From: Taenia hydatigena
Lineage: Eukaryota > Platyhelminthes > Cestoda > Cyclophyllidea > Taeniidae
Length of the DNA stretch: 64,000 nucleotides
NCBI GenBank assembly: GCA_036345935.2
Contig: JADWOT020000009.1
Location: forward strand, 3,429,381 to 3,493,380
Direction of reading: 5' to 3'
A program made the translations under genes and the position numbers. Shown one piece after another: positions 42,121 through 55,347 of this stretch; the stretch's first letter is position 1; each line of letters opens with the position of its first letter. Under the pieces are notes generated by a model. It searched no databases, had not been told where the DNA came from, and saw only the letters and a list, made by a program, of their open reading frames with translations.

Positions 42121-45100
42121 ATGGCAACTGCAGAAGGGGGTCGATTCGACTTTGACGATGGTGGCAGCTACGTGGGTGAGTGGTGCGAGAACCGAGCTCA
42201 TGGCTTTGGTATCGCTACTGGTCCGGATAATCAGGGAGAGTACTCTGGTGAATGGAACATGGGGTTCGAGTCCAGAGGCGTATATGTGTGGCCCTCTGGG
42301 AACCTCTACGCGGGAGGCTGGCTCAAAGGCAAGCGGCACGGAGAGGGAGTGCAAATCAAGGGCCGATGGATTTACCGAGGCGCTTTCACCTCTGGATTCT
42401 ATGGACGCTATGGAGTGAAGGAGTCTTTGACTACATGTGCGCGGTATGAGGGCAGTTGGCATTTGAACCAGTTCGATGGGTTTGGTGTGGAGACCAATTC
42501 GGATGGAAGTAAGTCGGATGTACCGAATGCAACGGTCGGTTCCCTTTCTGCTGTTGTGGTGGTGTTAAGTCCGTCAAATGCGGGATCGCCTTGACTAAAC
42601 GATATTGTGTGTAGGTCACTTATTCGATCATAAACTGCAGTGTAACCAGGTGACTGGAAATTTCACATACAATCCAAACTCTTGTACTGATTTCATTTTA
42701 AGTGCCAAATGACTTCCCTTGGTTAACATGAAGAGATAATTATCGTTTGAAATGCTGTCCAGTGGCACAAAACCATATTTTGTTGTTACATTTGACGAGT
42801 TCAAGGCTGAGATATCGGCCAAAGCTAAGTCACCGATTTTAAGAGGCTGTGAACAAAAATGTGATTGGCATGTCATCACTATTGTCTTAAGAGTTGAACT
42901 ACTGCCAAAACAGGCTTTACAAAAAAACATCAAAGATATGCTTATAATAAAACTGGGAATGGATTGAAGGGGTGTGATCACTATTCCATATTGGTTAGGA
43001 GTAACCACTAGAGAAAGCTCAGAACATCAAACCTTTGAATGAAAACTGGTTTCCCACTTTTGGGAAACAAAATTAAGGTCCAAAATAACTTACTGCCCAA
43101 TTACTATGAACAAATTTTGAGGTGTGACTCAGTCGACTTAAATAAAATTGTTGTTAACACACTTGGTCTAGTCTCTAAATTATTTGTCTTGACTTGAAAA
43201 GAGACTTGTATTCAGTCCAAAAAGGCCATCGTCACCCTACAGAACAAACAACTATGAAGTGTTTACACCTTCCAAGGGAAAAAAAATCCATGATCACCAG
43301 AGCACCAAAGTGATGGAAAAAACCTCCTGGGATGTGTTTTTGCAAATTCTGCACCAAAAGACATAGAGCCAAGGAGAGACACCAGGCCATTTGTCCTCAA
43401 CTCCGTTGTCCATGCAAGCAAGAGTTTTTGCGCTGTTCATTGTTGGCAGAATCTAGTCACAAGGCAAATGATGCACTGCTTCGAGTTTCATAGCATTCGT
43501 TCTGGCAGAAAGTGCGCCATTTTTCCTTTGAAAATGAGTTTCGAGACGCTCCAAATCTGCATTTTTGATGGAGCATCAATGAGGGCGGAAACGTGCTCAA
43601 TGGTATTTACACTTTGCCAACGAAGGGAAGTGAGGCGAGCAGATCGAGATAGCCCTGGAGATACCAAAAGCATCCTGATCTAAGCTAAGCTTTATAAAAC
43701 CAAATGGAAGAATTAAACAACTAACAGTACTTGTGGCATGAATCCCTATTTGACGGAACTAGCATGATTTCCAAATCGCGGCGACCGGCGAAAACCTCTC
43801 CACATGAACATACAACTAAATGAGGCATTATTCCCGTGCACAGTCTAGGGATAAAAGGTACTCATTTTCACCGTACATGTGCAAGAGTTAGGTGTCCTCT
43901 CGAATAAAAACATTGTGATAAGGCTAAATACTAAGCGATTATTTGTGTAACTACCAAACACTTACTTCAAAGCGTCACCGGTTTGGGGTGACCAATTCTA
44001 CTGGAAGGCAGTAGATACTGGGTGCAAACGCGTCATGCCACCCATCTGTCTCCATTCCTCCTTCCCCCTATTGATGGAAAAACTTTTTCTTTAGTCTGTT
44101 AACCTCTATCAGATGTTAATGCGAAGTCTAAAAGAATGTGGTGACAATTTTGGGTAGTTGCGTGGACGATTAAGCCCATTGAGAGAATGGGATGCAAATT
44201 GGCCTTGAGGGTTACTCGCAGAGTAGCTCCCCAAGTGGCCGCAAGCTGTGTGCACCAAGTGAACAAAACACTGCCCGTTAGGATGATTTGGCCTGAAGAG
44301 TAGGGCTTTTACCTTAAAAGCGATTAAGATCAAGTTAAGAGGGGCTACGAGTGCGTCTCCACGTATCGGAAGGCTGGACTTCAAGTATCAAAAGATTAAC
44401 ATAAATGCTAACGCTTTTAAATCTGTTTTGCATTGGGATCTTAACAGGGGGATAAGGATTGAGCATTTCCGTCATTAAGCGGGTAACCGGAATCCATTTC
44501 AGATTGCCTACTAAGTATGCGCATTTTTCACTAACAAAGGCTGTCAGCGGTTCTAACTGGCTGGTGTTGCTGTCTCTCCATTGTTGTAAGGGCGCTAATG
44601 AGGTTTGTAGATGCGTTTGGGATAGACGAAGATTGTTTTCCCCGACTCTTCGGTTTTTCGCCCACATTAAAGCGGAGGCACGTGACACCTTGACGAGGTG
44701 ACTACATTTAATCTTTGCAATAACTGGGGAAATAACTGTGAGGATGTCTTCTCCAGGAATTATTTTATCATTGCCTCATTTAAATATAAGACTGATTAAT
44801 ATGTCTAGTCTAAAAAGTGGCAGTTTAGTTTAGCAAGGCATAAAATCTCAGTTCGTGGTGTTCTTTTATTAGGCGTCTTCACCGCTGGTATCGATGCGGT
44901 GAATTAATCAAGAACCACTGACTATGTGTTCAAAACTATTTCCTTTATATGCTGATCAGACCTACCGGGAGGTCTTAATCGCTTCCACCTACTTTTGCTT
45001 AAGCTGCCTACTACTACTACTACTGGTGCCCATTGTATTTGTGCACCACCAACGTTTACCAGTCCAACTTTTCCGTATTTAATGGGAGAAAAATTAAACA

Positions 45101-48100
45101 AATAAAAGACAAAATCTGCTATTCACCAGGGCGAAAAATACGTATTTTAAATAGGGTTGAGGGTGAACGTGCAAGATTATACCCAATTTCGCGTATGCCA
45201 ATGCGATAAAATTAAAAACACCGGTTTATTACAAACTCGTAAGGCTAATGAAGACTTTTCCTTAACAATTCCACTTCCCAGACTGAAAGGGGTCAAATGA
45301 CGACGGCTTTTACTAATGTTGAAAATGTCTAGACAGTCTTGTTTGCTTTCATCAAAACTTCTGCTTCGACAACAAAACACTCATTTGCAAGACTTTTGAA
45401 CGGTATTTGCCCCCTAAATTAGGTTCTCACTCATATCTGCGGGCAAATAAATGTGCTACCGTTCAACTTACCTCCGTAAGCATTTCGAGTGACCCTTAAC
45501 CCACATTACTTGTTTCCCAAATTCGTAAAAAGTGGTTCCAAGGAAAAATCTGTATTTAAACCTAAGCTAGCATTTAGGTTCATAGTGGAACTCCTCAAAG
45601 ACCTTACAAATTTTAACATCGAAAACGATTATGATGCCCTATAATTTCGTTACCGGCGTCAAATATATGGGACACGTCCATTGATATCGATGCACCAAAG
45701 TTGATAATATGGAGGTGATTAACATTCAATGTAAAGTCTTTTTCTTCATTTGTCAATTTTTAGGGCACTCTAGACATTTCAAGCAGTTTGCTAGATTGCT
45801 AATGAGGCGAGTCCGATTGGACCTAATTAAGTCTTTTGGGCATTCAACTTTGAGTGCTTCGGTTCAAAGTCCGATCGTTCATGTTTAATAGTCTATGGAT
45901 TCGCGGTTTCTTGCTGCATCTACTCGAGCAGCCTCTACGAAGTATCCGACCTACTGTGATGACGATGTGCAATCCCGGTGGTAGGGGCCCGACTAAAGTC
46001 GCCCGGTTTGAGCCGAGATCTCATCTAGAGAGTAGGATAAGACAGTGGGACGGTGGTGGGGATTTGCAGTAATGGCTGGTAGCGTGACCGTAGGAAAGAT
46101 CAATTCGACCACGACCAGAGGGTTGTGCACAAGATGCAGCGTGCTGCGTTGCATGTGTAAGAAGGGGCTGTGCAGGCCGGTGCGCCTCTATGCGTGTCCA
46201 GTTGGCATGGCTGTTGAAGCGCCTGCGGCCCACGCGACGCATGCATTTCGCACCCGCTGTGCACACGCGTGCGCGCACGCATGCACGCACGCAACGTATC
46301 GATCGATTTTGGGGTGTGGGTGAGGTGTCTGACTTCGCAACAGCCAGATGTCTGTCTCATCGACTCAAATTCATTAATGGGCAGCCCTACCCTTTGTCGA
46401 GTGGCCTTTTGCTCCCTCTTATGCGGAGTTGGGCAAGTAGAAGCGTTTTGAAATCCATCAGTCATCCCATGTACCACATTCGTCGCCAGTATTGCATGCC
46501 CATGGCACCTTTATTTTCTCACCTGTGTCTACGTATTGCGCGTCAACTTAAAAAGGAGATAAATTAGCTCGGCTTAGGGCATATATAATATAAATGGGGT
46601 CGTAATAGAACTACGATCAATGTGCCTTCAATGCTAGGAAGGGTATGAAACATGCTCGCAAACAATAACGTTTCTTTTTGTCATTTATAGGTATTTACGC
46701 CGGCGCCTGGTCGAAGGGCATGCGGCAGGGTTTGGGTGTCCGCAAATCCGCGCCCTGGGGCCTGGCAGCAGAACATCACAGCACAGTGCGGGCTGCTCAA
46801 TCCCAGAGCAGTTTGCCTTCTACCCACGACTCCGACCGTGGCGGCTGGCGAGGACCCGGCAGCTCTGGTGGTTCCGCCGGCTCTGTTGACCATATCCATG
46901 GTGGGCGTTTCGAAACCTTCCGCTCGGGATTCGTGCTCAAAGCCACCTCATACCCACCTGGCGCCACACCTCCTCCCTCTCGTTCTCAATCCGCCACTCC
47001 CTTTCGCTCCTCCTCCAACGACAGACGCACCTCCCTCAAACAATTCCTCTTGCGCAAACTGCGGAAACCCAAATCTACCGGTGATTTAAGCAGCGTGGGT
47101 CCCCACACCATCGGCGGACCTGGCTCTGCTGGCTCCGGTCGATTTGGTGGAATGCATGGGCCGCGTACCGGTGGTTCTCTGCGCTCAAACATCAGTGGAG
47201 CTACGGGGAACTCAATGTTTGTGGAGCACCAGAGCCGGGTGGATAGTGCTGGAGTTGGTGTGACAGACAGTTTGGATGAACCACTGGGACCAAATGTGAC
47301 AGAGACTTACAGTGGTCAGTGGAATGAAGATAGACGATCTGGCTACGGCGTGGCAGAGAGATCGGATGGGCTTCGATACGAGGGGGAGTGGTTTAACAAT
47401 AAGAAGGATGGCTACGGAGTCACCTATCATCCGGACGGAAGTAGAGAAGAGGGTCGTTACAAGGAGAACATTATTGTCCAGCCGCTGATGAAAAGGACTA
47501 AGCTCTACCTCCTTAGGCATTCGAAACTGAAGGATAATGTGGAGGAGGCTGTGAGGAAAGCCCGGGAGTCCGCCAAAGAAGCTCAAGAAAAATCGGCTGA
47601 GACTGCTCATCAAAGGCTAGTTATTAACTAACGCCTCTAAACTATGAATGCGTATAGACATTTTTTGGCGATCCTTTATACTCGCATTAAACATCTTCAA
47701 TTATTAAATGCGGTCGTTTTTGGGATAATGGAGCTTCCACCTTAGAATCTTGTGCAAAGCTGATTAAATTTTCCACTTTCCTCCTCCGCCAAAGTTGACA
47801 GCCTGCAAGCTGCTTGTGATGGCAGTGTTTGGCTGTATAAACAAACATGTCAGGAATTCGTAGGCAAAATTCACCCTTTAATTGGTATCTGGTCTAATAA
47901 GGTCAAAGGGAAGTCGGACTATAGGGCCTAAAACGCTGTACTTCTGACAAACTGTGTCCTCGTGCTGACCCTCTCTCTGCCTCTGGTGTTTGGAGGAATT
48001 TGTGCAAAGAGGGGAGGGGAGAGGAAAGGGACTGGTTAATTCTTGCCGATCCGATTTATGGCTTCTCGGTTCCTTCTCCTCCCAGAACATAGAAACATCA

Positions 48101-51100
48101 GTACCAATATTTGTGTTTAAGCTCACAAGTTAATCCAGTAATGAGTTACCCTAATGTCAAGTTAAATCATCTGGGTATTTATGGACAGATCTAAATGCAA
48201 TCCTATTAACTTTTCTGTAGAGCTCAAACTGCTCGGAGTGTTGCCAAGACCGCCGAAATTAGAGCGGAGGAGGCGAAGAACATTTCGGATCAGGCGCGCG
48301 CTATAGCCACAGAATTTGCTTCCGATTTCATTCAAATGGGTGCGTCAGTTTAAAAAATACAAGGCTAGTCACCAGGATTATAGGCAGCATGAGCGAGATT
48401 CTAGTCATCAACCCGAGACCATATTAATGTCGTGCAGAGGGATGCACAAATGCAGCTAAAAAATGAAGTATTTTTTCTTGTTTTGACAAGGGGTGCAATG
48501 GGAGAGGAGCAATCCCTTTGCCCATATGATCACTCGCAGTGGAACACCTTCGACCACGACACAGGTCGCCTCTAATGGGGTGACCATGAAGCTGGCTAAC
48601 ACTAATAACCTCTTCGTCAACAGCCTCGAGGTGAGCGGTGGCAACCGACGCGGCAGTTTTCGCTCTAGTTTCAAACGCAGCACCAGTGGCACTCTGAACG
48701 AGAGCAATCTGGATGGACCCAAACCAGCTGAAGAAATCAAACCACAGGAGGCACAGGCAAGTACAAAGCAAAGGGGGATGTTAAGCTGAGGGCCATCTCA
48801 AATTTACTGGGTACACGTTCACTGAAATCCAGCCATGTTAATGCCAAAATAAAGCTTTTCAGATGACATTAGCACTGACGTTGAAAACGATCCACTTCTC
48901 CCACTGTCTCCGCTATCAAATAGCTCAATCTGTGCTTTAGGGAGGAAAGTCTATCATCACCCTTTTAGGTGGCCACATAAACGCTTCACTGAGAGGTATA
49001 CTCAATGCTGATCTTGGTGACAATTGCTTCAATGCCATCAAGTCTACCATTGGCACCGCTCACCTCCCCATCGATTCATTTGGTGGGATGCTAGTCGTGA
49101 TGAGGGACGATTAAGCACACCAAACGTATTTGGATAAGACTATGCGTGACTAGGTCAGCACATCAACTGTTCGAAATTACATGCGTCAATAGGTGCGTCA
49201 CCGTTGCCTGAATGGTAAAGCGTAAGCACAAGGGCACAGCAACTAACGAGCGTGGGCCCTAACATTCTTTCGCATCCAACCTTCCTCGGTATTTGCCAAA
49301 TTTCTAATTTTGACAAGTTCAGCGTCAGCTCGTGAAAACAATGTAGGTCGTGCTCAAATAATGTAAATGACATTTTTCCGTTCATTTGACGAAGGTGCAA
49401 ATGGCGACGGTGAATGTCCAGTCACCAAAATTCGCGACGGTCCAAAACTTGGAAGAGACTAAATTCGAGACACTGAGTGGACCTGTTACACCAGCCGTGA
49501 CATCACCATTAACCAAGAAGCCTCCGGTCCTACACACAGCACAGGTTGTCCTTTCCAACGACTCACAGGTGAGATGTGGCTTTGAAATGACGAAAACGAG
49601 TCAACTCATGTATAAGTAAGGTTATTTTTGAATGATTTAAAGGAGCACTAGAAGGCGTCACTGACAAATGACGGTTCTTTCAGACCTTCTACCATGCTTT
49701 GAACAGGAGCAGGAATGCACAGCTCGGAAGCATCAGATTTATGGAGATTGACAACTGATAGCCATAGAAGAGTGTAAGGGGCGTTTAATTCAAATCGTAA
49801 CTTTTGCGTGCAATTACGAATGAGCTGGATTCGAGAAGAGTATTTTCCATCTATTTTTCCACATGGTCGCCTGCTGCTTTATTTATATACTTACTCCAAG
49901 ATTAAAATAATTGACTTTAGGACATTGATAACAGAAAGACCTGTTAATACCCCCAAACCGGTCCAGGGCAAGTTGTTTATCTTGCCCATTGGTGGTTAAT
50001 TAGAATGACTCCGCTTCTTTGGTAGCGATGCTAATTCTAGAGCAAAGTGATGCGTCTGTGTCCCAATATGCGAGGCGACAATTCCCAAAAGTATCGGTCA
50101 CCCTTGTCAAAACATCCCCATCACTCCCTTATGCTAATCAAGAGCGGAAAGTTGACTTGGCACCCTGGTTGCGCAAACTCATAACATTGAAAATGTTTAC
50201 AAGTAAATTTGTCGTTTTCTCCATTCCCACAGAAATACGTCTATCCTATGCACTTTCACTACAAGTAAAGTGTGCGCAGAGCAGGTGCTCCACGTTGTGA
50301 ATGTCTACCAAGGATATTGGGTGTGGAATAGAAGCCAATACATTCATGGAAAAGTAAAGTTTACGGATTGACCTGAACACCTGCCGTAAATGAAATAGGA
50401 TTAAATGCACGGAAGCATACTTATTCTTTAGGCCTACCCTATTTTTGGCACACGTGATAATTCAAAGTGTTGCCTCTCCACCACCACCGACTCAGGTCCA
50501 CATGGCTACGATGGAGTTTGCGAACACCGCAGTCAAACCAGCAGCAGAGCACCGAGTGGCCCAGGGGCGGCCGATGACACGAGCAGCGACCGCGGGTTTT
50601 ACCGGTCCACCGCCACTCTCCGCCTTCGATCTCATGAAGTCGGGTAGGATGCCGACAGCCCCGGAGGAGCGAAAGATGACACGAAGACGCACGCTGCCCT
50701 CCATTCTCACCACACCACCGTCGACAGCGTCAACCCCCCAGGCAAGCAGCAAGGCGAACACTCTGAAACGACAAGGGGTCGTGGCAGGAGGGATTGGAGG
50801 CGGAGGAAGTCGAATCTCTCCCTCTTCTGCCGCGGCGTTGGGAAATCCGGCAGGCGAGAAGCACTTTGTTATGCCTGGTCTCTCCTCTAACCTGGACGAC
50901 GTGCATCACAGTTCGGAAAATCTTGTGGAGACATACATAATTGAGGATGGCGTGAAGAAGCGGGTGCAACCAACCAGAGCCTCCGAAGCTAGCGGGTTGT
51001 TGGCGAAAGGAAACGCTCCTAGTGCCGTGGGAACGCTGAGACTAGGACATGCGGTTTCGTGAGTTTAATGTGTGATCAGAAGCCATTATAAGTTTTCAAA

Positions 51101-52158
51101 GCCAAGGGATCACATACGCACACATTGTGTAATTTCAATAAATGCGAGGTATCCCAAATAGATTGCTCGAAGACGTGCCTAGAGTTCAAGTTAAATACCA
51201 CCTTGTTATCCTTTCAACAGACCTGATCGACGCCTCAAGGGCGGTGATGAGGCTCGACGCCTGGTGGGGGGCACGGGTCTACCACACCGACTGGAGTCGG
51301 ACTTCGACACAGGCGAGTTGTTGCCTCTGCCGGACGCCTACAAAATTGAGTCAGTGGGAAATTTGCGCACTGGTGGGCTTGAAACGAGCATGCCTGACGT
51401 TTCTAAGGGTGTTGAAGGTATGCTGCTAAGCAAGTGCGGCCCAGGTTCGTCCCGCCTTGGGATCGGTGGTCTTCTCACTCGCGATGAAGTCTGTCGTCTT
51501 GGCCAGCAGCGCCGACACGAACTGTTGCTCGATCGGGAACGCAAAAAGCGCGGTGAAATCATCATCCGGCTGGCGGATATCAAGGTAATACGGTCATCTA
51601 GGCTGATTGCCACCTCACTATGCTCGCTATTGCTTGTTGGCAAGGCCTTTTCCGGGCCTCACTGTAAATTAACGTCCAAGTCCCAGTAAACTAGAAGGAC
51701 GCGTTTGCAAAATTACTTCAAATAAGGCATCCCAAACGTTGTTCATAAACCGAAGTAAGGTGAAGTAACAACTCCAAGATAGATACACATCAAGGAGTAT
51801 AATGTAACTGGTGAAGATGCATGCAAGAGGAATCAACAGATGCGCGATTAATAATTTGGTAGTAAACCATACAAACAATTGGGACCGATGCTTGGGTTTT
51901 ATCGTGCAGGACTGGTTATGCGCAAACATAGTGGTGGTGATGGTGCTGCTGCTGAACCTGTGTCTGGCCTTTCTCTTCATAAACCTTGTGAACAACGCCG
52001 GAAAGTTAGGTCCACCAACAACGCAGGTGGCGGAGCTCTCGCCAGAGGAGAAACGTGCAGCCGCCAGCGCCGCCGCCGAGGCTGTGCAAAAGGCACTCCG
52101 TGCCGCCAATGCGGCCTCTCGCTCCGCCGCTTCTTCCGTCTCTCGGCCAAAGAGCTAA
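42121..52158 (+). CDS. JPH: Junctophilin
   Basis: Eight exons: 42121-42508, 46691-47615, 48221-48339, 48491-48756, 49395-49568, 50496-51058, 51221-51584, 51910-52158, totalling 3048 nt (1015 aa). The N-terminus ([16 protein letters not shown]) is a hallmark junctophilin start and opens a block of MORN repeats. A long insert rich in Ser, Gly and Arg follows, then more MORN repeats ([34 protein letters not shown]). Exons 2-3 carry an Ala/Glu-rich helix ending [12 protein letters not shown], the equivalent of the vertebrate LARELAPDF segment. Exons 4-7 are a low-complexity linker. Exon 8 has a membrane anchor ([20 protein letters not shown]). Junctophilins tether the endoplasmic or sarcoplasmic reticulum to the plasma membrane for excitation-contraction coupling. 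Two introns appear to use GC donors (47616, 48757); the first of these is the weakest point of the model. An Ala-rich tail after the anchor is unusual in length. Confidence 0.92.
42509..46690 (+). other. First intron of junctophilin
   Basis: A 4.2-kb intron with phase-1 borders. It contains an alternating purine-pyrimidine stretch at 46260-46293 and a short CTA run near 45009-45026. No additional exon was recognised. Confidence 0.6.
46260..46293. repeat. Alternating purine-pyrimidine tract (Z-DNA candidate)
   Basis: 34 nt of uninterrupted purine-pyrimidine alternation, dominated by CA and CG steps. It lies about 400 bp upstream of junctophilin exon 2. Confidence 0.7.
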
Positions 52159-52891
52159 CATCTCTAACCCACCCTCTACCCTACCTTTCGATCTCCCTCC
52201 TTTGCTCTCTGCTCCTTCCGGCCTTCTTTCGATAACATAGCGTGACATGACCGTTTCACGGCTGCCGGCAGCTCGTGCCTCCACACTTTCAGCACCGACA
52301 TTTCAACTACATCACTTTTTTTTCGCGCCACTGTTTCACATCCTTTCCTGCCCACACTCAGAGCATTCTGACTTCGGCTCGACCAATGAGCCCTCAATTT
52401 TCTTTCGAACGACATGAAGGGCGGTTGAGAAGACGCGAGACACCCGTTTGCTCAACCCATCACCATTAGCGAATCCGAATATGACCCCTACTACTTCATT
52501 TCCACTTTCCTTCTCACTTTATGGTATTTGTGCGATTCAAAGCGTTTAGCTTTCGTGTAGAAAAAAGCCCCTCCTCTTCTGTCTACATGTTATTGTTATT
52601 GCCTTCAAACCCCGATTGAGTTCTCTCAACTCTTAGAGTTTGTGTAAATGACACTTGACTACGAAATGGAAGCTGGAGTAGAAGGTGTTTTTGATGATTA
52701 AGAAAGGTGCGTAGGTTCTAATTACACCACCATCCATATATATACCCACTCACTGACCTCCAACGAACTGTCTCAATCCGGACAGATAAACCTGTGCCCC
52801 CTCTGCTGTTTATGAGCCGTTAGATCTTCCCTCACTCTCTTCCCCTTCCCTGCGCCCCTACGGAACATGTTTGACCCACCTCTGTCCATTA

Positions 52892-52897
52892 AATAAA
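52892..52897 (+). terminator. Candidate polyadenylation signal for junctophilin
   Basis: AATAAA within an A-rich run, about 735 nt after the stop codon. Confidence 0.4.
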
Positions 52898-54306
52898 AAA
52901 ATGTCCAAAAGAGCCTTCATCTACCCCGTCATTATTTCTTCAGCACAGATCTGATGATGGACAGCCTAATCAGTCTGACATAAATGCTGTAGGGAAAGTT
53001 GGCAGCTGCATGCATAAAACGTTGTTTCATACTTCAAAATAAGTGAAGATGAAAATCACTTCTTAGGACAATACTGGAAAAAAGCATGCATTCGCGATTC
53101 TGACAAAAGTGGCGTTCACAAATAGCTGTTTTGTAGACGCATCCTATGCCAATAATCCATGTTCTTCCTTCAAAATGCAGCACTCGACGTCAAGAAGGTT
53201 TGAAATAAGATTGCACAAGATCAAACTGCAGGGTTTCAACGCGCAAAACATGATATCACGTCTCATATCATCAAAGGATTAGTCCACGCAACACTTCATC
53301 AGTTAATTACAAATCTAGCCTAAAGCTAGGCGGTCGCGGAAGGAATGACGAAGCCCGGAAAGAGTCCGGGAGACCCATTACCAGTCCCATGCTGCACTGG
53401 CACAGAACTTGGCAAAGAACTATGAGACTTTTCTGAGTAAACTTCGAACGAAACGCACCTTTTAAGTTGGCAGGTAACTCACAATTACGGGAACGACAAT
53501 AGTTAGGAAATTTTTAAGCTCCGAGCTCGACTAGACTGCTCAAAAACGGTGCATTATTGGAGATGATGAAGAATAGACTACAATTTTTCGTAGAAGCTTC
53601 TTTGCAAAAAATATGACTGCAAGAGCGGTGACGACACTCTGGAATGCCCAAATCAACCACGACCACACCTAACGAAAAAGACGCTCATTAAAGTGCTACT
53701 TATTTGTTTCTAGTAAAGCACGTACCCAGATAAGCTAGAAAATTGTGGCGCGAAACAAATGGAATGGAGCAAAATCGTAGATACACGGAGAGAGTAGAGA
53801 AGCCCAGTAGGAACATTACTCGATTGCTGTGAAAGGCAGAAGTTCTGGACAAAAAAACTAAGGACAATAAACGAATACCACCCTGGTATAATTATAATTT
53901 GCCAGATTCGGAAGTACACCAACTAAGGAACGGAAGGACTAAAAAGCCAGTAGTTTTAGGAACTAGATAAGATGTTCAATGGGAATGAATAGGATCAGAC
54001 GAACTCATTAAATATAGTTAAAATGCAGCCAGGAATAGTCGTATGAAAAGGAAGGGAAAAAGCCATTAAGTAGTGAGGAGGAGAAACACACGAGTACAAA
54101 TAAAGGCTTAGTCAACGAGTTGATGCAAACGCAGAAGTCATCTGCTGAAAACAATAATGGGAGTGACCGCTTCACCCAACACTAAGAATGACTGGACATG
54201 CACAGCCACATACGCGCTGGCCAGATTTGCAGAATCAGAAATCACTAGAACTGTTAGTCCCCACCGCAAAATGTACAGGTCGGAAAAAAGCTGAATACAG
54301 AAACAA

Positions 54307-54312
54307 TTTATT
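54307..54312 (-). terminator. Candidate polyadenylation signal for PSMB2
   Basis: AATAAA on the reverse strand, only 12 nt after the stop codon. It predicts a very short 3' UTR. Confidence 0.55.
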
Positions 54313-54324
54313 CATAAACCAAAA

Positions 54325-54912
54325 CTAAACCAAATCAGGTAGGTCTTCAATACCCTCCTTGTTCACAACGCGAACAATAAAGCGATCGCAATTAATAACA
54401 AAGCGCTTTTGAAGCTCACTGATACAGTTTTTGAGAAGAATGAGAGCGTGGTCAATTTTCATGGCAGGATCATATTGACTATCCAAACTCGCAAGGGTCA
54501 CGAAGCTACCATGACCATGTACAGCGTACGGTATATCCACCATGGAGGCTAAATAGTCCATATAGTAAATTTTCGGGCCAGCGTCAGGATCAAAACCAGC
54601 AAGAAGCAAATTGACGTTGTAAGGATTTCTAGTGCGAAGAGCTTCAGCCAAATTCCTCCTGGTAAAGCTAGCCGCCGCATATGGCGTTAGCTCATAGCCA
54701 TTTCTGATCTCATACAGTTGCATATTTTGCTGAATGAACTCAGCGAATTGTACGGTATCACCATGCTCGCCACAAATACCCATTAGACAATGTTTGCTCA
54801 GTTTGAACATTTTATCAGCATCACCTTTCAATGTGATGATTGAACGGTTAACCCGTGCATCAGCAGCTATTATCGCAAAATCATTAAAGGCAATCCCTAT
54901 TAAGCACTCCAT
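54325..54912 (-). CDS. PSMB2: Proteasome subunit beta type 2
   Basis: A single uninterrupted frame of 195 aa starting MECLIGIAFNDFAIIAAD, the size and start expected of PSMB2 (beta-4). Family landmarks include ADKMFKLSKHCLMGICGE, GDTVQFAEFIQQNMQLY, RNGYELTPYAAASFTRRNLA, NPYNVNLLLAGFD and YYMDYLASM. It is a structural, non-catalytic member of the 20S core beta rings; the N-terminal catalytic threonine of active subunits is absent, as in other PSMB2. The frame stays open for 61 codons upstream to an ATG at 55095. That extension has no similarity to the family, so I chose the internal start. It has no introns, whereas every other gene in the window is spliced, so an intact retrocopy is possible. 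Confidence 0.93.
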   Translation of the reverse strand: MECLIGIAFNDFAIIAADARVNRSIITLKGDADKMFKLSKHCLMGICGEHGDTVQFAEFIQQNMQLYEIRNGYELTPYAAASFTRRNLAEALRTRNPYNVNLLLAGFDPDAGPKIYYMDYLASMVDIPYAVHGHGSFVTLASLDSQYDPAMKIDHALILLKNCISELQKRFVINCDRFIVRVVNKEGIEDLPDLV

Positions 54913-55347
54913 CGTAAATGGACAAACCAGAAATCTCAGAGTTAGCGCCAGTATGATAGGTGTACAAAACAACATTGACATTCGGTTTAAGATTTTTGCA
55001 ACTTTCTGATTCTGATTCTTGCACTTCTGGGTCAATTGTTGCCAATCATTGTGATTTCGCGACATGGAATGCGAATCTTTATGTGCCCAAAACATATATC
55101 TTTATGCTTAGTATTACATAACAAACTTCGACAAAACTTTGTGATAATGTTTGCTTAACTGCATATTTTTTTGTGTCAAGAAGGCAAAATGAGTGATTTT
55201 ACTAACCAAAAATGCATTCGCGCAAGTTATTTAACTGAGGCTGGACCAAACTTCTGATTATAAGTGTCGAATACGGATAAAGGCTCTGCATTCAGACTGC
55301 GATACTTGTATTTCTTTAAACGCACTTTTTAGACGCTTACCATTTAC
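54913..55347. other. PSMB2 upstream region
   Basis: Contains the in-frame upstream extension of the PSMB2 frame (54913-55095) and then A/T-rich sequence with no recognisable feature before the LTR cluster. Confidence 0.4.

Larger units (their letters stand above)
52159..54324. other. Spacer between convergent junctophilin and PSMB2
   Basis: The first 740 bp is probably the junctophilin 3' UTR, ending near an AATAAA at 52892-52897. The remainder shows no gene, repeat family member or structured element that I can support. Confidence 0.45.

Noticed and set aside
47616..47631. Junctophilin ending at the stop after exon 2 (47629)
   Set aside because: The helix, linker and membrane anchor typical of junctophilin are all found in phase in downstream exons, so the stop lies in an intron.
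54913..55095. Upstream in-frame ATG as the PSMB2 start
   Set aside because: The family start is MECLIGI at 54912; the extension has no similarity and would lengthen a conserved N-terminus that sits inside the proteasome core.
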